Source: an uncultured Clostridia bacterium (GTDB taxonomy: Bacteria > Bacillota > Clostridia > TANB77 > CAG-508). From it: a stretch of DNA of 27,822 bases. Both the position numbers and the translations under genes were made by a program. Under the pieces are notes generated by a model. The model made no database searches and was not told the origin of the DNA. It saw only the letters and a program-made list of their open reading frames with translations. Positions within the stretch are counted from its first letter, which is position 1; each line of letters begins with the position of its first letter. Positions 18,850 to 27,756 of this stretch are shown here, piece after piece. The stretch lies in the NCBI GenBank assembly GCA_948585895.1, contig CAPBNZ010000015.1:1-27822 (forward strand), in the 5' to 3' direction.

Positions 18850-19242
18850 ATGAGTCAAGAAGTAACTGAAATAGAAACTCCAATTGAACCACAAGAACCA
18901 ATTGAAGAAGTAAGTGAACAAATAAAACGAATGCGACTAGAAATCTTAGGCGATGTAGCCGATAGCACAAAAGATGAAGTGTTTAAATTAAAACTAGATG
19001 ACGCAGAAGTTGTGGCTCTAAATACACTTTACCCTTATGACTATGAGCAAAAAGAACTAGATAAAACAAATAAAAGATTAATGAATTGGCAAACTAGATG
19101 TGCAATAGAACTTTATAGAAAAATAGGAACTACAAATGTTCAATCATATAGTGAAAATGGATTATCTGTTACATATATGACAGGCTTAATATCAAGTAGC
19201 CTTATGAATGAGCTTGTACCAAAAGCAGGTGTTCCTAAATGA
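18850..19242 (+). CDS. Head-tail connector protein (gp6/gp15-like)
   Basis: A 130-aa protein with AAGGAAGTG upstream. The first 25 residues are acidic and Pro-rich (EIETPIEPQEPIEEV), followed by a helical bundle (KRMRLEILGDVADSTKDEV, DDAEVVALNTLYPYDYE, WQTRCAIELYRKIG) and a VQSYSENGLSVTYM beta turn, the layout of phage gp6/SPP1 gp15 adaptor proteins. These form a ring under the portal. It overlaps the next gene by 4 bp. Confidence 0.75.
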   Translation: MSQEVTEIETPIEPQEPIEEVSEQIKRMRLEILGDVADSTKDEVFKLKLDDAEVVALNTLYPYDYEQKELDKTNKRLMNWQTRCAIELYRKIGTTNVQSYSENGLSVTYMTGLISSSLMNELVPKAGVPK

Positions 19243-19622
19243 TAACTGAAATAAATGCAAATCCAAGTGAATGGAAAAAAGGTGTTTATATAGCAAGCAA
19301 AAAAGAAGTTACTTTAGATGATGAAGGTAATGAGATTGTTATATATGATAAACCAAACGAAAAACCATATAAATTCAATTATCAAACGCTTAGTGCTGAT
19401 GCCGATATTGCAGAATTTGGTGAGACTGCCAAGATAATGAAAAAAGCAGTTATTCCAATATCATATCAAGGTCAATTTAAAGAATTTGATAGAGCCTATC
19501 TTGATGGAGCAACACCCAATGGAGAAGAAAATAATGGAGATAATGCAAATTATAGATTATTACCGCCAAGAGATGGTAATTCAGTTATAATTATATTTTT
19601 TGAAAAGCTTACAGGAAAGTAG
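19239..19622 (+). CDS. Probable head closure (stopper) protein
   Basis: A 127-aa, beta-rich protein overlapping the connector gene by 4 bp (ATGA). It contains VYIASKKEVTLDDEGNEIV, then GETAKIMKKAVIPISYQ and YLDGATPNGEENNG. The order connector, stopper, tail completion is standard in siphophages, and residues resemble small phage stoppers that gate the channel. Assignment rests on position and fold-type only. Confidence 0.6.
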   Translation: MITEINANPSEWKKGVYIASKKEVTLDDEGNEIVIYDKPNEKPYKFNYQTLSADADIAEFGETAKIMKKAVIPISYQGQFKEFDRAYLDGATPNGEENNGDNANYRLLPPRDGNSVIIIFFEKLTGK

Positions 19623-19629
19623 GTGCAAT

Positions 19630-19872
19630 ATGTACAAATTTACAAATGGAATAGTATCATTCGATGAAAAAACAAGAGATAACTATTTAAAAGCAGGTTA
19701 TAAACTTGTAGAAATTGATTCTTCAGTAGAACATATTGATTTATCAGAGGAACAAAAGGAAATTCTAACAAAATCAATGGTAGAGGTATTGAATGAAAAC
19801 AGTTCTAACAATGGAATTATCGAAGAAGAGTATACAAGAAGTAATACAAAGACTACAAAGAATAGAAAATAG
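19630..19872 (+). CDS. Small hypothetical protein in head-tail region
   Basis: An 80-aa protein from ATG 19630 (AGTAGGTG upstream); the frame is open to 19600 within the previous gene. The N-terminal 30 residues look like a small beta domain (YKFTNGIVSFDEKTRDN, GYKLVEID) followed by a helix (EEQKEILTKSMVEVL) and a polar basic tail (TRSNTKTTKNRK). It overlaps the next gene by 80 bp, a long overlap for this operon. Role unknown. Confidence 0.55.
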   Translation: MYKFTNGIVSFDEKTRDNYLKAGYKLVEIDSSVEHIDLSEEQKEILTKSMVEVLNENSSNNGIIEEEYTRSNTKTTKNRK

Positions 19873-20341
19873 GACACAAGAAAATTTTATGCTTGCTACT
19901 AAAGATTTGATGGAAGCAACATATCAAGCATTAGTAGATGTATTTAATTCAAATAATTTAAGTAATCATATTAATTCAATTAATAGGGAACTAACAAATG
20001 ATGGTTTAGGTTTTCGGATATGGACTAATGATTGGATAGTTATATTCAACGAATTTGGAACAGGTATAAGTGGACAAGGAACTTATCCTAGTTCTACATG
20101 TTATTCTTATAATAGTCATAAACCTACTGAAAAGGAAATTGAACTAAACATTCCAGAAAACCACTGGATTTATTATAAAGATGGAAAGTTTTATATTACG
20201 AGTGGTATGCCTGCAAAACATATGTTTTATGATGTTGAAAGACTATTAAACGAATATGTAAAAGAGTTTTATCAAAGTGCAATTAAACTTGCAATTAATG
20301 ATGAACAATATCAAAGCTTTAAAGCATCATTGAGAGGGTGA
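19793..20341 (+). CDS. HK97 gp10-like tail completion protein
   Basis: A 182-aa protein from ATG 19793, which has AGAGGT at good spacing, despite the 80-bp overlap; ATG 19811 is a second option. The core has the gp10 pattern: N-terminal helix, LMEATYQALVDVFNS, VIFNEFGTGISGQG and the conserved MPAKHMFYDVERLL near the end. Such proteins sit at the head-tail joint and complete the tail. The large GTG/ATG coupling with the next gene continues the operon. Confidence 0.8.
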   Translation: MKTVLTMELSKKSIQEVIQRLQRIENRTQENFMLATKDLMEATYQALVDVFNSNNLSNHINSINRELTNDGLGFRIWTNDWIVIFNEFGTGISGQGTYPSSTCYSYNSHKPTEKEIELNIPENHWIYYKDGKFYITSGMPAKHMFYDVERLLNEYVKEFYQSAIKLAINDEQYQSFKASLRG

Positions 20342-20343
20342 TT

Positions 20344-20778
20344 ATGTTGATAGTTGAAGAATTTTTTGAGAAAATCTTTTTTCCTAATCTAAAGAAATAT
20401 ACTGAAACTAGTTCAATATATGGACCTTTAGTTACTAAAGCAATGCCACAAGAAAGCAAAAGATTTCCTATTGTACCTATTAAACTAATTGATAGTATTA
20501 GTAAGTATACAACCTTGTCATATGATGAGGAAGCGTTTAGTTTTGGAATCATTATCAATGTATATGCAGTAGATAATGGTAACACATCAAAGAGGACTAT
20601 TTGCAATGAAGTAACGAATACAATTGTTAATTATATAAAAAATGAGTATAAAATGACTGTTAAAATTGAATTAGACGTACCAAATAGTGATAGCAACGTA
20701 CAAAGAAATATTATAACTATAACTGGGAAAATAGATACAAAATATGGATTAGATAAACTAGTTATTTATCCAAAATAG
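20344..20778 (+). CDS. Probable tail terminator protein
   Basis: A 144-aa protein from ATG 20344 with GAGAGGGTGA just upstream (a GTG at 20338 overlaps that site). Mixed alpha/beta: N-terminal helix (IVEEFFEKIFFPNLKKY), strands (EAFSFGIIINVYAVDN), helix (RTICNEVTNTIVNYI) and strands (RNIITITGKIDTKYG), the order found in lambda gpU/SPP1 gp17-type terminators that cap the tail tube. Position between gp10 and the major tail protein agrees. Confidence 0.7.
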   Translation: MLIVEEFFEKIFFPNLKKYTETSSIYGPLVTKAMPQESKRFPIVPIKLIDSISKYTTLSYDEEAFSFGIIINVYAVDNGNTSKRTICNEVTNTIVNYIKNEYKMTVKIELDVPNSDSNVQRNIITITGKIDTKYGLDKLVIYPK

Positions 20779-20780
20779 AA

Positions 20781-20821
20781 GTATAGCACTTCAAATTGTA
20801 AGGAAAACACAATGAGAGGTG
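20781..20821 (+). promoter_or_regulatory. TATAGCAC leader hairpin, copy 3 (major tail)
   Basis: GTATAGCAC at 20781-20789; outer stem CACTTC (20787-20792) with GAGGTG (20816-20821, one G-U), inner stem ATTGT (20795-20799) with ACAAT (20809-20813), loop with AAGGAAAA. The GAGGTG arm is the ribosome binding site 7 nt before ATG 20829. Confidence 0.65.
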
Positions 20822-20828
20822 AAAAATT

Positions 20829-21281
20829 ATGAATAACGATGTAAAAGCGTTGGCAGATTTAGGAATTGAAGTAAGAATTAAAAGTAAGACAGACGAAAAA
20901 TTTCCAAAAGAGCCATTAGCTGGTATTACAAGTATCCCAGCCAGTGGACAAGCAGGTGGAACAATAGAAGTTACAGAATTCACTGATCCAACAAAAGTAT
21001 ATATTCCTGATAGACCAGATACTGGAGATATGGATTATGAATACAATTATACATTTGCAAAATATAAAGCAATTAAAGCATACTGTGACAACACAGAAAA
21101 AGATATTTTAATTAAGTATCCAGAAGGCGATGGCTATGTGTATAGTGGTGTATGTCAAACATGGAAAAATGAAAAATCTGTAGGTAGTGATGCTTTAAAA
21201 GGAACATTACATACTGTACCAAGTACTTCACCAGAAGATAAAGAAATCGAAGAAGTACAAGCTTTAATTGCTACAGAATAA
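20829..21281 (+). CDS. Major tail protein (tail tube)
   Basis: A 150-aa protein after leader copy 3. It is beta-rich with typical tube-protein turns: GITSIPASGQAGGTIEVTEF, YIPDRPDTGDMDYEYNYTF, DILIKYPEGDGYVYSG, VGSDALKGTLHTV. It stacks in hexamers to form the tail tube. It lacks an Ig-like C-terminal domain and ends acidic. Followed by the assembly chaperones, as usual. Confidence 0.8.
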   Translation: MNNDVKALADLGIEVRIKSKTDEKFPKEPLAGITSIPASGQAGGTIEVTEFTDPTKVYIPDRPDTGDMDYEYNYTFAKYKAIKAYCDNTEKDILIKYPEGDGYVYSGVCQTWKNEKSVGSDALKGTLHTVPSTSPEDKEIEEVQALIATE

Positions 21282-21303
21282 TTTAAAGAAGTGAGGAAAA
21301 AGA

Positions 21304-21633
21304 ATGAGAAAATATACAATAGAAATCCAAGATAAAGAATATGATTTAGCTATGACAAGAGAAAGTGTCAAATGGGCAAATAATAATGGATTTGATTTAA
21401 TAAATTTTGAAAACAAACTTATCAATAACATTGATATTCTGTGGTGTGCAGGTTTTTTAGCAAATCATAAGGATGTGCATCCTAGTTTAGCCCTTAAATT
21501 AATGGAGAGTTATAAAGAAGAAGATGGGGACATCATGGATGTTGTTAATTTCTTAATGGAAGAACATACATCTTTTACGAATGCCCTAGCCAGTACAGAC
21601 TTGAAGAAAAAAGGGAAAATAACGATTGCATAG
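21304..21633 (+). CDS. Tail assembly chaperone, upstream frame (gpG-like)
   Basis: A 109-aa helical protein (YDLAMTRESVKWANNNG, DILWCAGFLANHK, SLALKLMESYKEEDG) preceded by GAAGTGAGG. It has the size and position of lambda gpG-type chaperones between the tail tube and tape measure genes. Near its end the frame holds the stretch G-AAA-AAA-G (21606-21613), where a -1 shift would fuse it to the next frame. Confidence 0.8.
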   Translation: MRKYTIEIQDKEYDLAMTRESVKWANNNGFDLINFENKLINNIDILWCAGFLANHKDVHPSLALKLMESYKEEDGDIMDVVNFLMEEHTSFTNALASTDLKKKGKITIA

Positions 21634-22052
21634 ATGAGGAAAAAGGCAAACAGTATAAAAACTTAACAGATTGGTTTTATGATTTGTTGCCTATGGCGAT
21701 AACATATGGTATGTCTGTGAAAGAGTTTTGGGAGGAAGACCCTGACTTGTTCTGGGCATACCGTTTTTCTTATTATAGCAAGATAAAAGAACAGCAAGAA
21801 TTATTCAATGCAAATGCTTGGTTACAGGGTGCATATTTTTGTGAAGGTGTAACAGTTGCTATAAATAACGCATTTAGTAAACAAAAAATAGAATATTCAA
21901 AACAACCTTATGGACAATGTAAGCAAGAACAAATTAGCATTGAGGATCAACGAAAGTCAGTAGTATCTCAACTAAAAGGAAGAGTCGCACAAGTACAGGC
22001 GATAAAGGGCAAAAATAAACAAGAAATAATAAAAGGCGAAAGCCGAGTATAG
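21607..22052 (+). CDS. Tail assembly chaperone, -1 frame extension (gpGT-like)
   Basis: The -1 frame is open from before 21603 to the stop at 22050-22052 without a good start codon or ribosome binding site near its beginning; the first ATG at 21693 would cut into a conserved-looking stretch (KNLTDWFYDLLP). So expression by -1 slippage at AAAAAAG (21607-21613) is likely, giving a fusion of about 249 aa. The extension is helical (SVKEFWEEDPDLFWAYRF, NANAWLQGAYFCEG), as in gpT domains that bind the tape measure or tube protein. The stop overlaps the TATAGCAC box of copy 4. Confidence 0.7.
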
Positions 22053-22084
22053 CACTTACTTAAGGGAATACCAAAAGGTAGGTG
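22047..22084 (+). promoter_or_regulatory. TATAGCAC leader hairpin, copy 4 (tape measure)
   Basis: GTATAGCAC at 22047-22055; stem CACTTACT (22053-22060) with GGTAGGTG (22077-22084, two G-U pairs); loop with TAAGGGAATA. The GGTG arm lies 9 nt before ATG 22093; AAAAGG between them is a second possible ribosome binding site. Confidence 0.65.
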
Positions 22085-22092
22085 AAAAGGAA

Positions 22093-25000
22093 ATGAACGA
22101 GCAACAAACTTTAGAATTAAAAATGAAAACAACAGCACAAGAAGCAACAGCAAAGATTGATACTTTAGTCAAAAGTTTAACTAGCGTTGAAAATGTGTTG
22201 ACAAATATATACCTTGATTTAGGGCATATTGAAAAAAAGTCAGAGTCAAGTGTACAAAAGACAACAAAACAAGTAAATAGTTTGGGAAAATCAGTGAATA
22301 AAGCTTCACAAGGTATATCAAAATTAACGAAAATGTTATCAATTGGTGCTATGGTTGTAGGGACAAAAAAGATAGCAACAACAGTTAAAGATAATTTAGA
22401 AGAAGCTATGGAATGCTCCGAGGCGCTGAATTTATTTAATGTAGTATTTAAAAATGTTGAGAAAAATGGAGTCACAGCATTTTCAAATATTGGGAAAGAG
22501 GCTATAAGATTCCAAAACAAATTAGGTGAAGCATTTGGAACAAGTAGTACTCAAACGTTAACATATCAAGCATTGTATCAATCAATGGCTGAAAATATGG
22601 GAATATCTGATGATAAGGCAGGAATAATGTCCGAAACCACAGTAAAACTAATTAACGATTTATCATCTTTGTATAATAAATCCGAAGAGTCAGTTGCCAA
22701 CGCACTAAGCTCTGGTATATATGCAGGACAAGTTCGACCATTAAGAACTTATGGAATTGATTTAACGCAGAATTCTTTGCAACCAGTATTAGATAGTTTA
22801 GGAATTGATAGAGCAGTTGGAAGTTTATCACAAGCAGAAAAGCAAATTTTAAGATATGTAGCAGTTGTAAGGCAATCTGGTGTAGCTCATGCAGATTGGG
22901 CAAGTACAATTGAAAGTCCTAGTAATCAATTAAAAATATTGGGTAATCAAGCAAAAGAAGCTAAAATAGCAGTATCAAGTCTATTTATAGGAACATTTGC
23001 AAAAGTCTTGCCATATGCTAATGCATTTTTAATGGTAATCAAAGAAGTATCGAAAGCAATAGCAACTATGTTTGGAATTAAAATACAAGATTACAATAGT
23101 GGTATTGCAAGTACAGAAGATAGTTTTGTAGATTTAGAAGAAAGCGTTGATGGTGCAATAGGTAAAGTAAAAGAATTAAAACGACAAACACTAGGTTTTG
23201 ATGAACTACATACTATAAATAAAGATAGTGGTAGTGGAAGTAGTGGCGGGACATCAGTAAGTGGTGGTATAGACCAAAGATTACTAGATGCTATAAAAGG
23301 CTATGACAATGGTATGGACTCTGTAAAAATGAAAGCCACAGAAATTCGAGATAAAATAATGGAATGGCTAGGCTTTACAAAAGAAATAGATGAACTAACT
23401 GGAGAAGTAAGGTTTAAATTTACTGATACTGATTCTACATTATATAAAGTTGTAGAAGCATTAAAGAAAATATATGATAATGGTAAAAAAGTTATAGTAG
23501 AAGTCTTAACTAAAATAAAAGATGATTTTGACAATGGTGCTTTTGGACAAGTTATTGTGTGGATTTTAGAACGTATAGGTGATGTTTTAGAGTTTATTGC
23601 AAACAATCAGGCTGCAGTAGATGTTATTGCTCATATTGTAGAATCGTTAATTTTAATGAAAGGTTTGAATTCTACTAGAAAAGTTATAACTAAGATAGGG
23701 ACATCTTTAATTAATTTAAAAGGTTCAACAGCAACAGCAATAGGAAAAACTGGTGTTGGCAAAACAGCAGTGGGGGCAACAGGATTATTAGGAACACTAG
23801 GAATATTAGTTGCTCTTACAGAAGTAAATTGGATAGTTTCAGTAACTATGGAAGGTGCAGAAGCAATACAAAAAGAAGTAGAGGCTACAAACAATACAGC
23901 AACAACGCTTACAGGTAATACAAAAGATTTGACAAAGAATTTAACAGAATTAGCACAAGCAGGAAAAGCAGATACAAAAGAGTTTAAAACATATATCAAT
24001 GTCTTAAAAAATAATATTAGAGAAAACTACAATAGTGCTTCTTCTATAAAAAAACAATTAGATAGTTCAAATTTATTAGAATCAGGATTAAATAGGTTAA
24101 GTGGTAGAACTGATAACCTAACAGCAAGTCAAAATAATTTAATAAGTACAAATGAAAATAGTGTAGCTATTATGGAAAGCCTATATCAACAAGGTTTAAT
24201 AACCGATGAGATGTATAATGATTTTATATTAACTGTTGGTAGAGCAAAAAGTCAGTATGAAGATACAGATAAATCATTAGGTATGTCTGGTACAATTCTC
24301 AATATGTTTTCTAATGTAACAAAAGAAGCGAAAGCACAAATCGAACAACTTAATGGGGCATTTGGAGTGAGCAAAATAAATGCTGATGAATTGACGAGTT
24401 CCTATACATTTAATAAACTCGCTATGGAAAAATTGCATGAGCAAGGTTTAATAAATGATGAAGAGTATGGCAAATTTACAACTACTGTTAGTTGGTTAAA
24501 AAGTTCTTTTGATGAGTTAAGTGGAAAAGTTGATACATCTGAAAAAAGTTTTAGTACAGCATTTGGAACTATCTCTACAACAAAGAATGGTATTAAAGGA
24601 TTAAGCACAGCTGTTGGTATAGGTTCAATAAATGTTGATGAATTGAATAAGAATATAAATAATTTAAAAGGCAAGAAAGTCGAAGTAACTGTTGATACTA
24701 GCCAAGCAAAAAAGGCAATAGATGACCTTATTAAAAAAATGCAGTTTTCTAATCCCAAGTATAATATTACAGGTTCTATTATGGGAGGCTTAAAAGCTGA
24801 TGGTGGAATATTCTCACATGGTTCATGGAAAGATATACAACAATATGCCAATGGTGGAGCACCATCACATGGAAGTATGTTTGTCGCAGGAGAAAATGGG
24901 GCAGAAATTGTTGGACATATTAATGGCAGAACGGAGGTATTAAACCAATCTCAAATGGCAAGTGCGATATATGAGGCAGTTGTTTCTGCAATGTCTAATG

Positions 25001-25131
25001 CGCCATTAAACGTGAATGTAGAAGTAACAGGTGAGAGTAGAATAACAGACGACCAAATAGTTACTATGTATGAAAGTGGAAAAAGCAAAAGAGGCTATGA
25101 TGGATTTGGAGCTAATTCTTTTAGGTATTGA
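22093..25131 (+). CDS. Tape measure protein
   Basis: A 1012-aa protein, the largest here. N-terminal coiled coil (residues 1-90), a helical region with conserved ECSEALNLFNVVFKNVEKNG and TYGIDLTQNSLQPVLDSLG (typical of Gram-positive phage tape measures), hydrophobic segments near SAVTSSL..LFIGTFAKVLP and the TATAIGK-to-LGILVALTEV area (residues about 545-580), and a Gly/Ser-rich C-terminal part. Residues about 690-860 hold two related units (LYQQGLITDEMYNDF and LHEQGLINDEEYGKF, each followed by AFGVSKINADEL or AVGIGSINVDEL). It sets tail length and is ejected during infection. Its start is under leader copy 4. Confidence 0.9.
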   Translation: MNEQQTLELKMKTTAQEATAKIDTLVKSLTSVENVLTNIYLDLGHIEKKSESSVQKTTKQVNSLGKSVNKASQGISKLTKMLSIGAMVVGTKKIATTVKDNLEEAMECSEALNLFNVVFKNVEKNGVTAFSNIGKEAIRFQNKLGEAFGTSSTQTLTYQALYQSMAENMGISDDKAGIMSETTVKLINDLSSLYNKSEESVANALSSGIYAGQVRPLRTYGIDLTQNSLQPVLDSLGIDRAVGSLSQAEKQILRYVAVVRQSGVAHADWASTIESPSNQLKILGNQAKEAKIAVSSLFIGTFAKVLPYANAFLMVIKEVSKAIATMFGIKIQDYNSGIASTEDSFVDLEESVDGAIGKVKELKRQTLGFDELHTINKDSGSGSSGGTSVSGGIDQRLLDAIKGYDNGMDSVKMKATEIRDKIMEWLGFTKEIDELTGEVRFKFTDTDSTLYKVVEALKKIYDNGKKVIVEVLTKIKDDFDNGAFGQVIVWILERIGDVLEFIANNQAAVDVIAHIVESLILMKGLNSTRKVITKIGTSLINLKGSTATAIGKTGVGKTAVGATGLLGTLGILVALTEVNWIVSVTMEGAEAIQKEVEATNNTATTLTGNTKDLTKNLTELAQAGKADTKEFKTYINVLKNNIRENYNSASSIKKQLDSSNLLESGLNRLSGRTDNLTASQNNLISTNENSVAIMESLYQQGLITDEMYNDFILTVGRAKSQYEDTDKSLGMSGTILNMFSNVTKEAKAQIEQLNGAFGVSKINADELTSSYTFNKLAMEKLHEQGLINDEEYGKFTTTVSWLKSSFDELSGKVDTSEKSFSTAFGTISTTKNGIKGLSTAVGIGSINVDELNKNINNLKGKKVEVTVDTSQAKKAIDDLIKKMQFSNPKYNITGSIMGGLKADGGIFSHGSWKDIQQYANGGAPSHGSMFVAGENGAEIVGHINGRTEVLNQSQMASAIYEAVVSAMSNAPLNVNVEVTGESRITDDQIVTMYESGKSKRGYDGFGANSFRY

Positions 25132-25141
25132 GGTGGTATGA

Positions 25142-25531
25142 ATGAAAAAAGTTCCTTTAATGTTATTCAATGGTGAAGCTATCCCAGGTGTGGCACCTGA
25201 ATACACATTTGATGGACAACAGTTAGTAAATGATGCAAGAAATGCTTATGGACAATTTGTAGGGCAAAAGGTAAACAGGCGAATGGTAAAGTTTAATAAT
25301 TTAATATTTCCCCATTTGAATTTAGAGCAAGTGGTATGGCTACATAATAAGGTTGAGAATTTTGAGGTAAATGTAACATATTTTGATACAAAAGAGAATG
25401 ACATCATTACAAGGAAATTTTATTTTGGAGATATGAGTGAGCAACCGTTGAAATATGACTATAGTGGAATAGTAGCTAAGCCAATTGAATTCATCAACGT
25501 TAAAGTAAATATTATTGATATGGGTTATTAA
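25142..25531 (+). CDS. Minor tail (distal tail-like) protein
   Basis: A 129-aa protein from ATG 25142 (AGGTGG at 25131-25136). The sequence (KVPLMLFNGEAIPGVAPEYTF, NARNAYGQFVGQKVNRRMVKF, then VWLHNKVENFEVNV and FYFGDMSEQPLKYD) resembles small DUF6711-type tail tip proteins of Gram-positive phages. It lies directly after the tape measure, where the distal tail protein normally is. Confidence 0.65.
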   Translation: MKKVPLMLFNGEAIPGVAPEYTFDGQQLVNDARNAYGQFVGQKVNRRMVKFNNLIFPHLNLEQVVWLHNKVENFEVNVTYFDTKENDIITRKFYFGDMSEQPLKYDYSGIVAKPIEFINVKVNIIDMGY

Positions 25532-25533
25532 AA

Positions 25534-27312
25534 ATGCAAAATAATGAACTTATAGAACAACTTAACTTACCATATCGCCCCGAAGCCTTTATTCGTATAA
25601 CTTTTGATATGATAGACCCAGATACTAATCCTATAAAAAGTGTAAATGGCGAAACAAATTATAGCGATTTTGCAAATTTAGATGAAGAAAAAGAACAGGA
25701 AAAAAATTATGCGACTCTAGAAAAAAATTTTTGGCGTCTTGATGATAGCCAACCATTACTAGAAAGCGAAGAATTATATCAAAAATATACTAGTTCTTAT
25801 ATGAGTAATGCAGAGTGTATTTATGAAGAAAAGCCACAGATACAATTAGTATCTGACGAATATGTGACCACTGTAGGAATAACAATTAGTTTTGATAGAA
25901 TCACAGAAGATTATCCATCACTTTTAAATATAAAAGCTTATAAAGATGATAAAGAAATTATGGATAAAGACTATGAAATTCATGATTTCAAGGAAAATTT
26001 AATATTCGCTGACAACGAGGAATTGGTGAATTGGAATAAGATAGTTATTACAATTTTAAAGAGCAAATATCCGTATAGGAGATGTCGAATACAACAGTTG
26101 ATAGTTGGAATAAGAGAAGTGTATAAAAAAGAAAATATTGCAAATGCAGAAGTAAACGAAAAAAGAACTTTCATAAATAGCGTTTTACCAATTCATAATT
26201 TTAAGTTTTGTTTGGTAAATAAAGACCAAAAATTTAATCCAGATAATCCACAGGGTTGGTACAGATATATACTTGAAAAGCAACCGATAAAATATGAGTG
26301 GGGATATACTATGCCTGATGGTAATATTGAGTGGGTATTAGCTGGACAAATGCTCTTAAGTGGTAGTGTAGAAGCTGATGATAAAACAGCCACATTTAGT
26401 GCTACTAATATTATTAGTTACTTATCAGACATATATAAAAAAGGCGTATATCGTCAGGATGGTGCTAGCATGTACGATTTGGCAATTGAAATTTTTAACG
26501 ATAGTGAACTAGGACCAGCCAATTATGTAATTGATGAAAAATTGAAATCAATTTATACCAATGCACCACTTCCAAAGTTGCCTAAAAATCAATTACTACA
26601 ATTAATTGCAACAGCCTCAAAATGCGAATTATATGTTGATGAGAATAATGTAATATACATAACACCTGTTAAACATGAAATAATAGACACAATAGAAAAA
26701 AAATCTTATATGACAAAACCACGAGTAGCATTGCAACCACCATTAAAAAATGTAATAGTAAATATTAACAATTATGTAGTGAGCAATGAAGTTTCAGAAA
26801 TATACAAAGTGGAGAATTTACAGATTGGTGACAAGAAAACTATTGCAATCGAGTACCCATTAGCAACGGATATTGTTGCAGAAGTAACAAATGGAACTAT
26901 AACAGAAGCTCATTATTGTGCACAATATGCAGTTCTTACAATTACATCGGAAAACAGTGTTAATCTTATTATAAAAGGTAGAAAAATTGAAAAAACATTG
27001 ATACAACAGGTATCTAACTATCATGAAACGGGAGAAGATATTTCTTATTCAAATGATCTTTTGACATTGCAAAGTGAAAGTGGTTCTACAATGTCAATAA
27101 GTAAGTTTATAGGTAGTTGGTACAATTGTAGAAACCTTTATGATATGGATACAAGAGGTTTGCCATTGGATAGAGCAGGAAGTACAGTATATTTTCCAAC
27201 AGATTTTAGCGATAAATTACAGGGATATATAGTAGAACATCAACTTTCATTTAGTGGTAGGTTTAGTGGGAAAGAAACAATTTTAAAGATAGGTGATGGA
27301 AATGTGGATTGA
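25534..27312 (+). CDS. Tail tip/baseplate protein, probable tail hub
   Basis: A 592-aa protein starting 2 nt after the previous stop. The first 200 residues mix beta strands with an acidic region (LDEEKEQEKNYATLEKNFW, SFDRITEDYPSLLNIKAYK). The middle part (PIHNFKFCLVNKDQKFNPDNP, WVLAGQMLLSGSVEADDKTA, TNIISYLSDIYKKG, QLLQLIATASKCELYVDENN) is like tail hub domains in Gram-positive phages that bind the Dit ring. The C-terminus (YDMDTRGLPLDRAGSTVYF, GYIVEHQLSFSGRFSGKET) may carry the host-contact part. No peptidase motif seen. The assignment is by position and style. Confidence 0.65.
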   Translation: MQNNELIEQLNLPYRPEAFIRITFDMIDPDTNPIKSVNGETNYSDFANLDEEKEQEKNYATLEKNFWRLDDSQPLLESEELYQKYTSSYMSNAECIYEEKPQIQLVSDEYVTTVGITISFDRITEDYPSLLNIKAYKDDKEIMDKDYEIHDFKENLIFADNEELVNWNKIVITILKSKYPYRRCRIQQLIVGIREVYKKENIANAEVNEKRTFINSVLPIHNFKFCLVNKDQKFNPDNPQGWYRYILEKQPIKYEWGYTMPDGNIEWVLAGQMLLSGSVEADDKTATFSATNIISYLSDIYKKGVYRQDGASMYDLAIEIFNDSELGPANYVIDEKLKSIYTNAPLPKLPKNQLLQLIATASKCELYVDENNVIYITPVKHEIIDTIEKKSYMTKPRVALQPPLKNVIVNINNYVVSNEVSEIYKVENLQIGDKKTIAIEYPLATDIVAEVTNGTITEAHYCAQYAVLTITSENSVNLIIKGRKIEKTLIQQVSNYHETGEDISYSNDLLTLQSESGSTMSISKFIGSWYNCRNLYDMDTRGLPLDRAGSTVYFPTDFSDKLQGYIVEHQLSFSGRFSGKETILKIGDGNVD

Positions 27313-27754
27313 ATCAATTTATGATAGAACAAGAGCCGATGTAGACTTAATAAGATTAGACCCAACAAATGAAAACAACAAAGGTGCTTACAATTATACA
27401 GACTTAAATAGGGTTGAAACTAATTGTGAGTATTTAATGAATAAGTTAAATGTATATGGTTTTCAGGAACAACTTATTTTAAAAAAAGATTGGAATGTAT
27501 ATGATATACCTACCAAAACTCAAATTGATAGAATAAGAGAAAACATAGAAACATTAAAAAATTTCTGCTATGCACTTTTAACAGAACAAATAAAATATGA
27601 CAATACGATGGACTATAAAAAAGCAAATGCTTTAGAAAAGATATTATATGACATTAATGAACATATAAAGGAATTTAATAGAATTGTCAATCTTAATTAT
27701 AATATTGCGATTCTTCCAATACGCAAGAAATATATAGAATTGAGGTGTATTTAA
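27302..27754 (+). CDS. Tail-region protein of unknown function
   Basis: A 150-aa protein from ATG 27302 (AGGTG at 27291-27295). The start IESIYDRTRADVDLIRLDP recurs, in general form, in proteins found right after tail hubs in Firmicutes phages. It is mostly helical (YTDLNRVETNCEYLMNKLN, KTQIDRIRENIETLKNF, ALEKILYDINEHIKEF) and may be a connecting or baseplate part. It overlaps the hub gene by 11 bp. Confidence 0.65.
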   Translation: MWIESIYDRTRADVDLIRLDPTNENNKGAYNYTDLNRVETNCEYLMNKLNVYGFQEQLILKKDWNVYDIPTKTQIDRIRENIETLKNFCYALLTEQIKYDNTMDYKKANALEKILYDINEHIKEFNRIVNLNYNIAILPIRKKYIELRCI

Positions 27755-27756
27755 GT

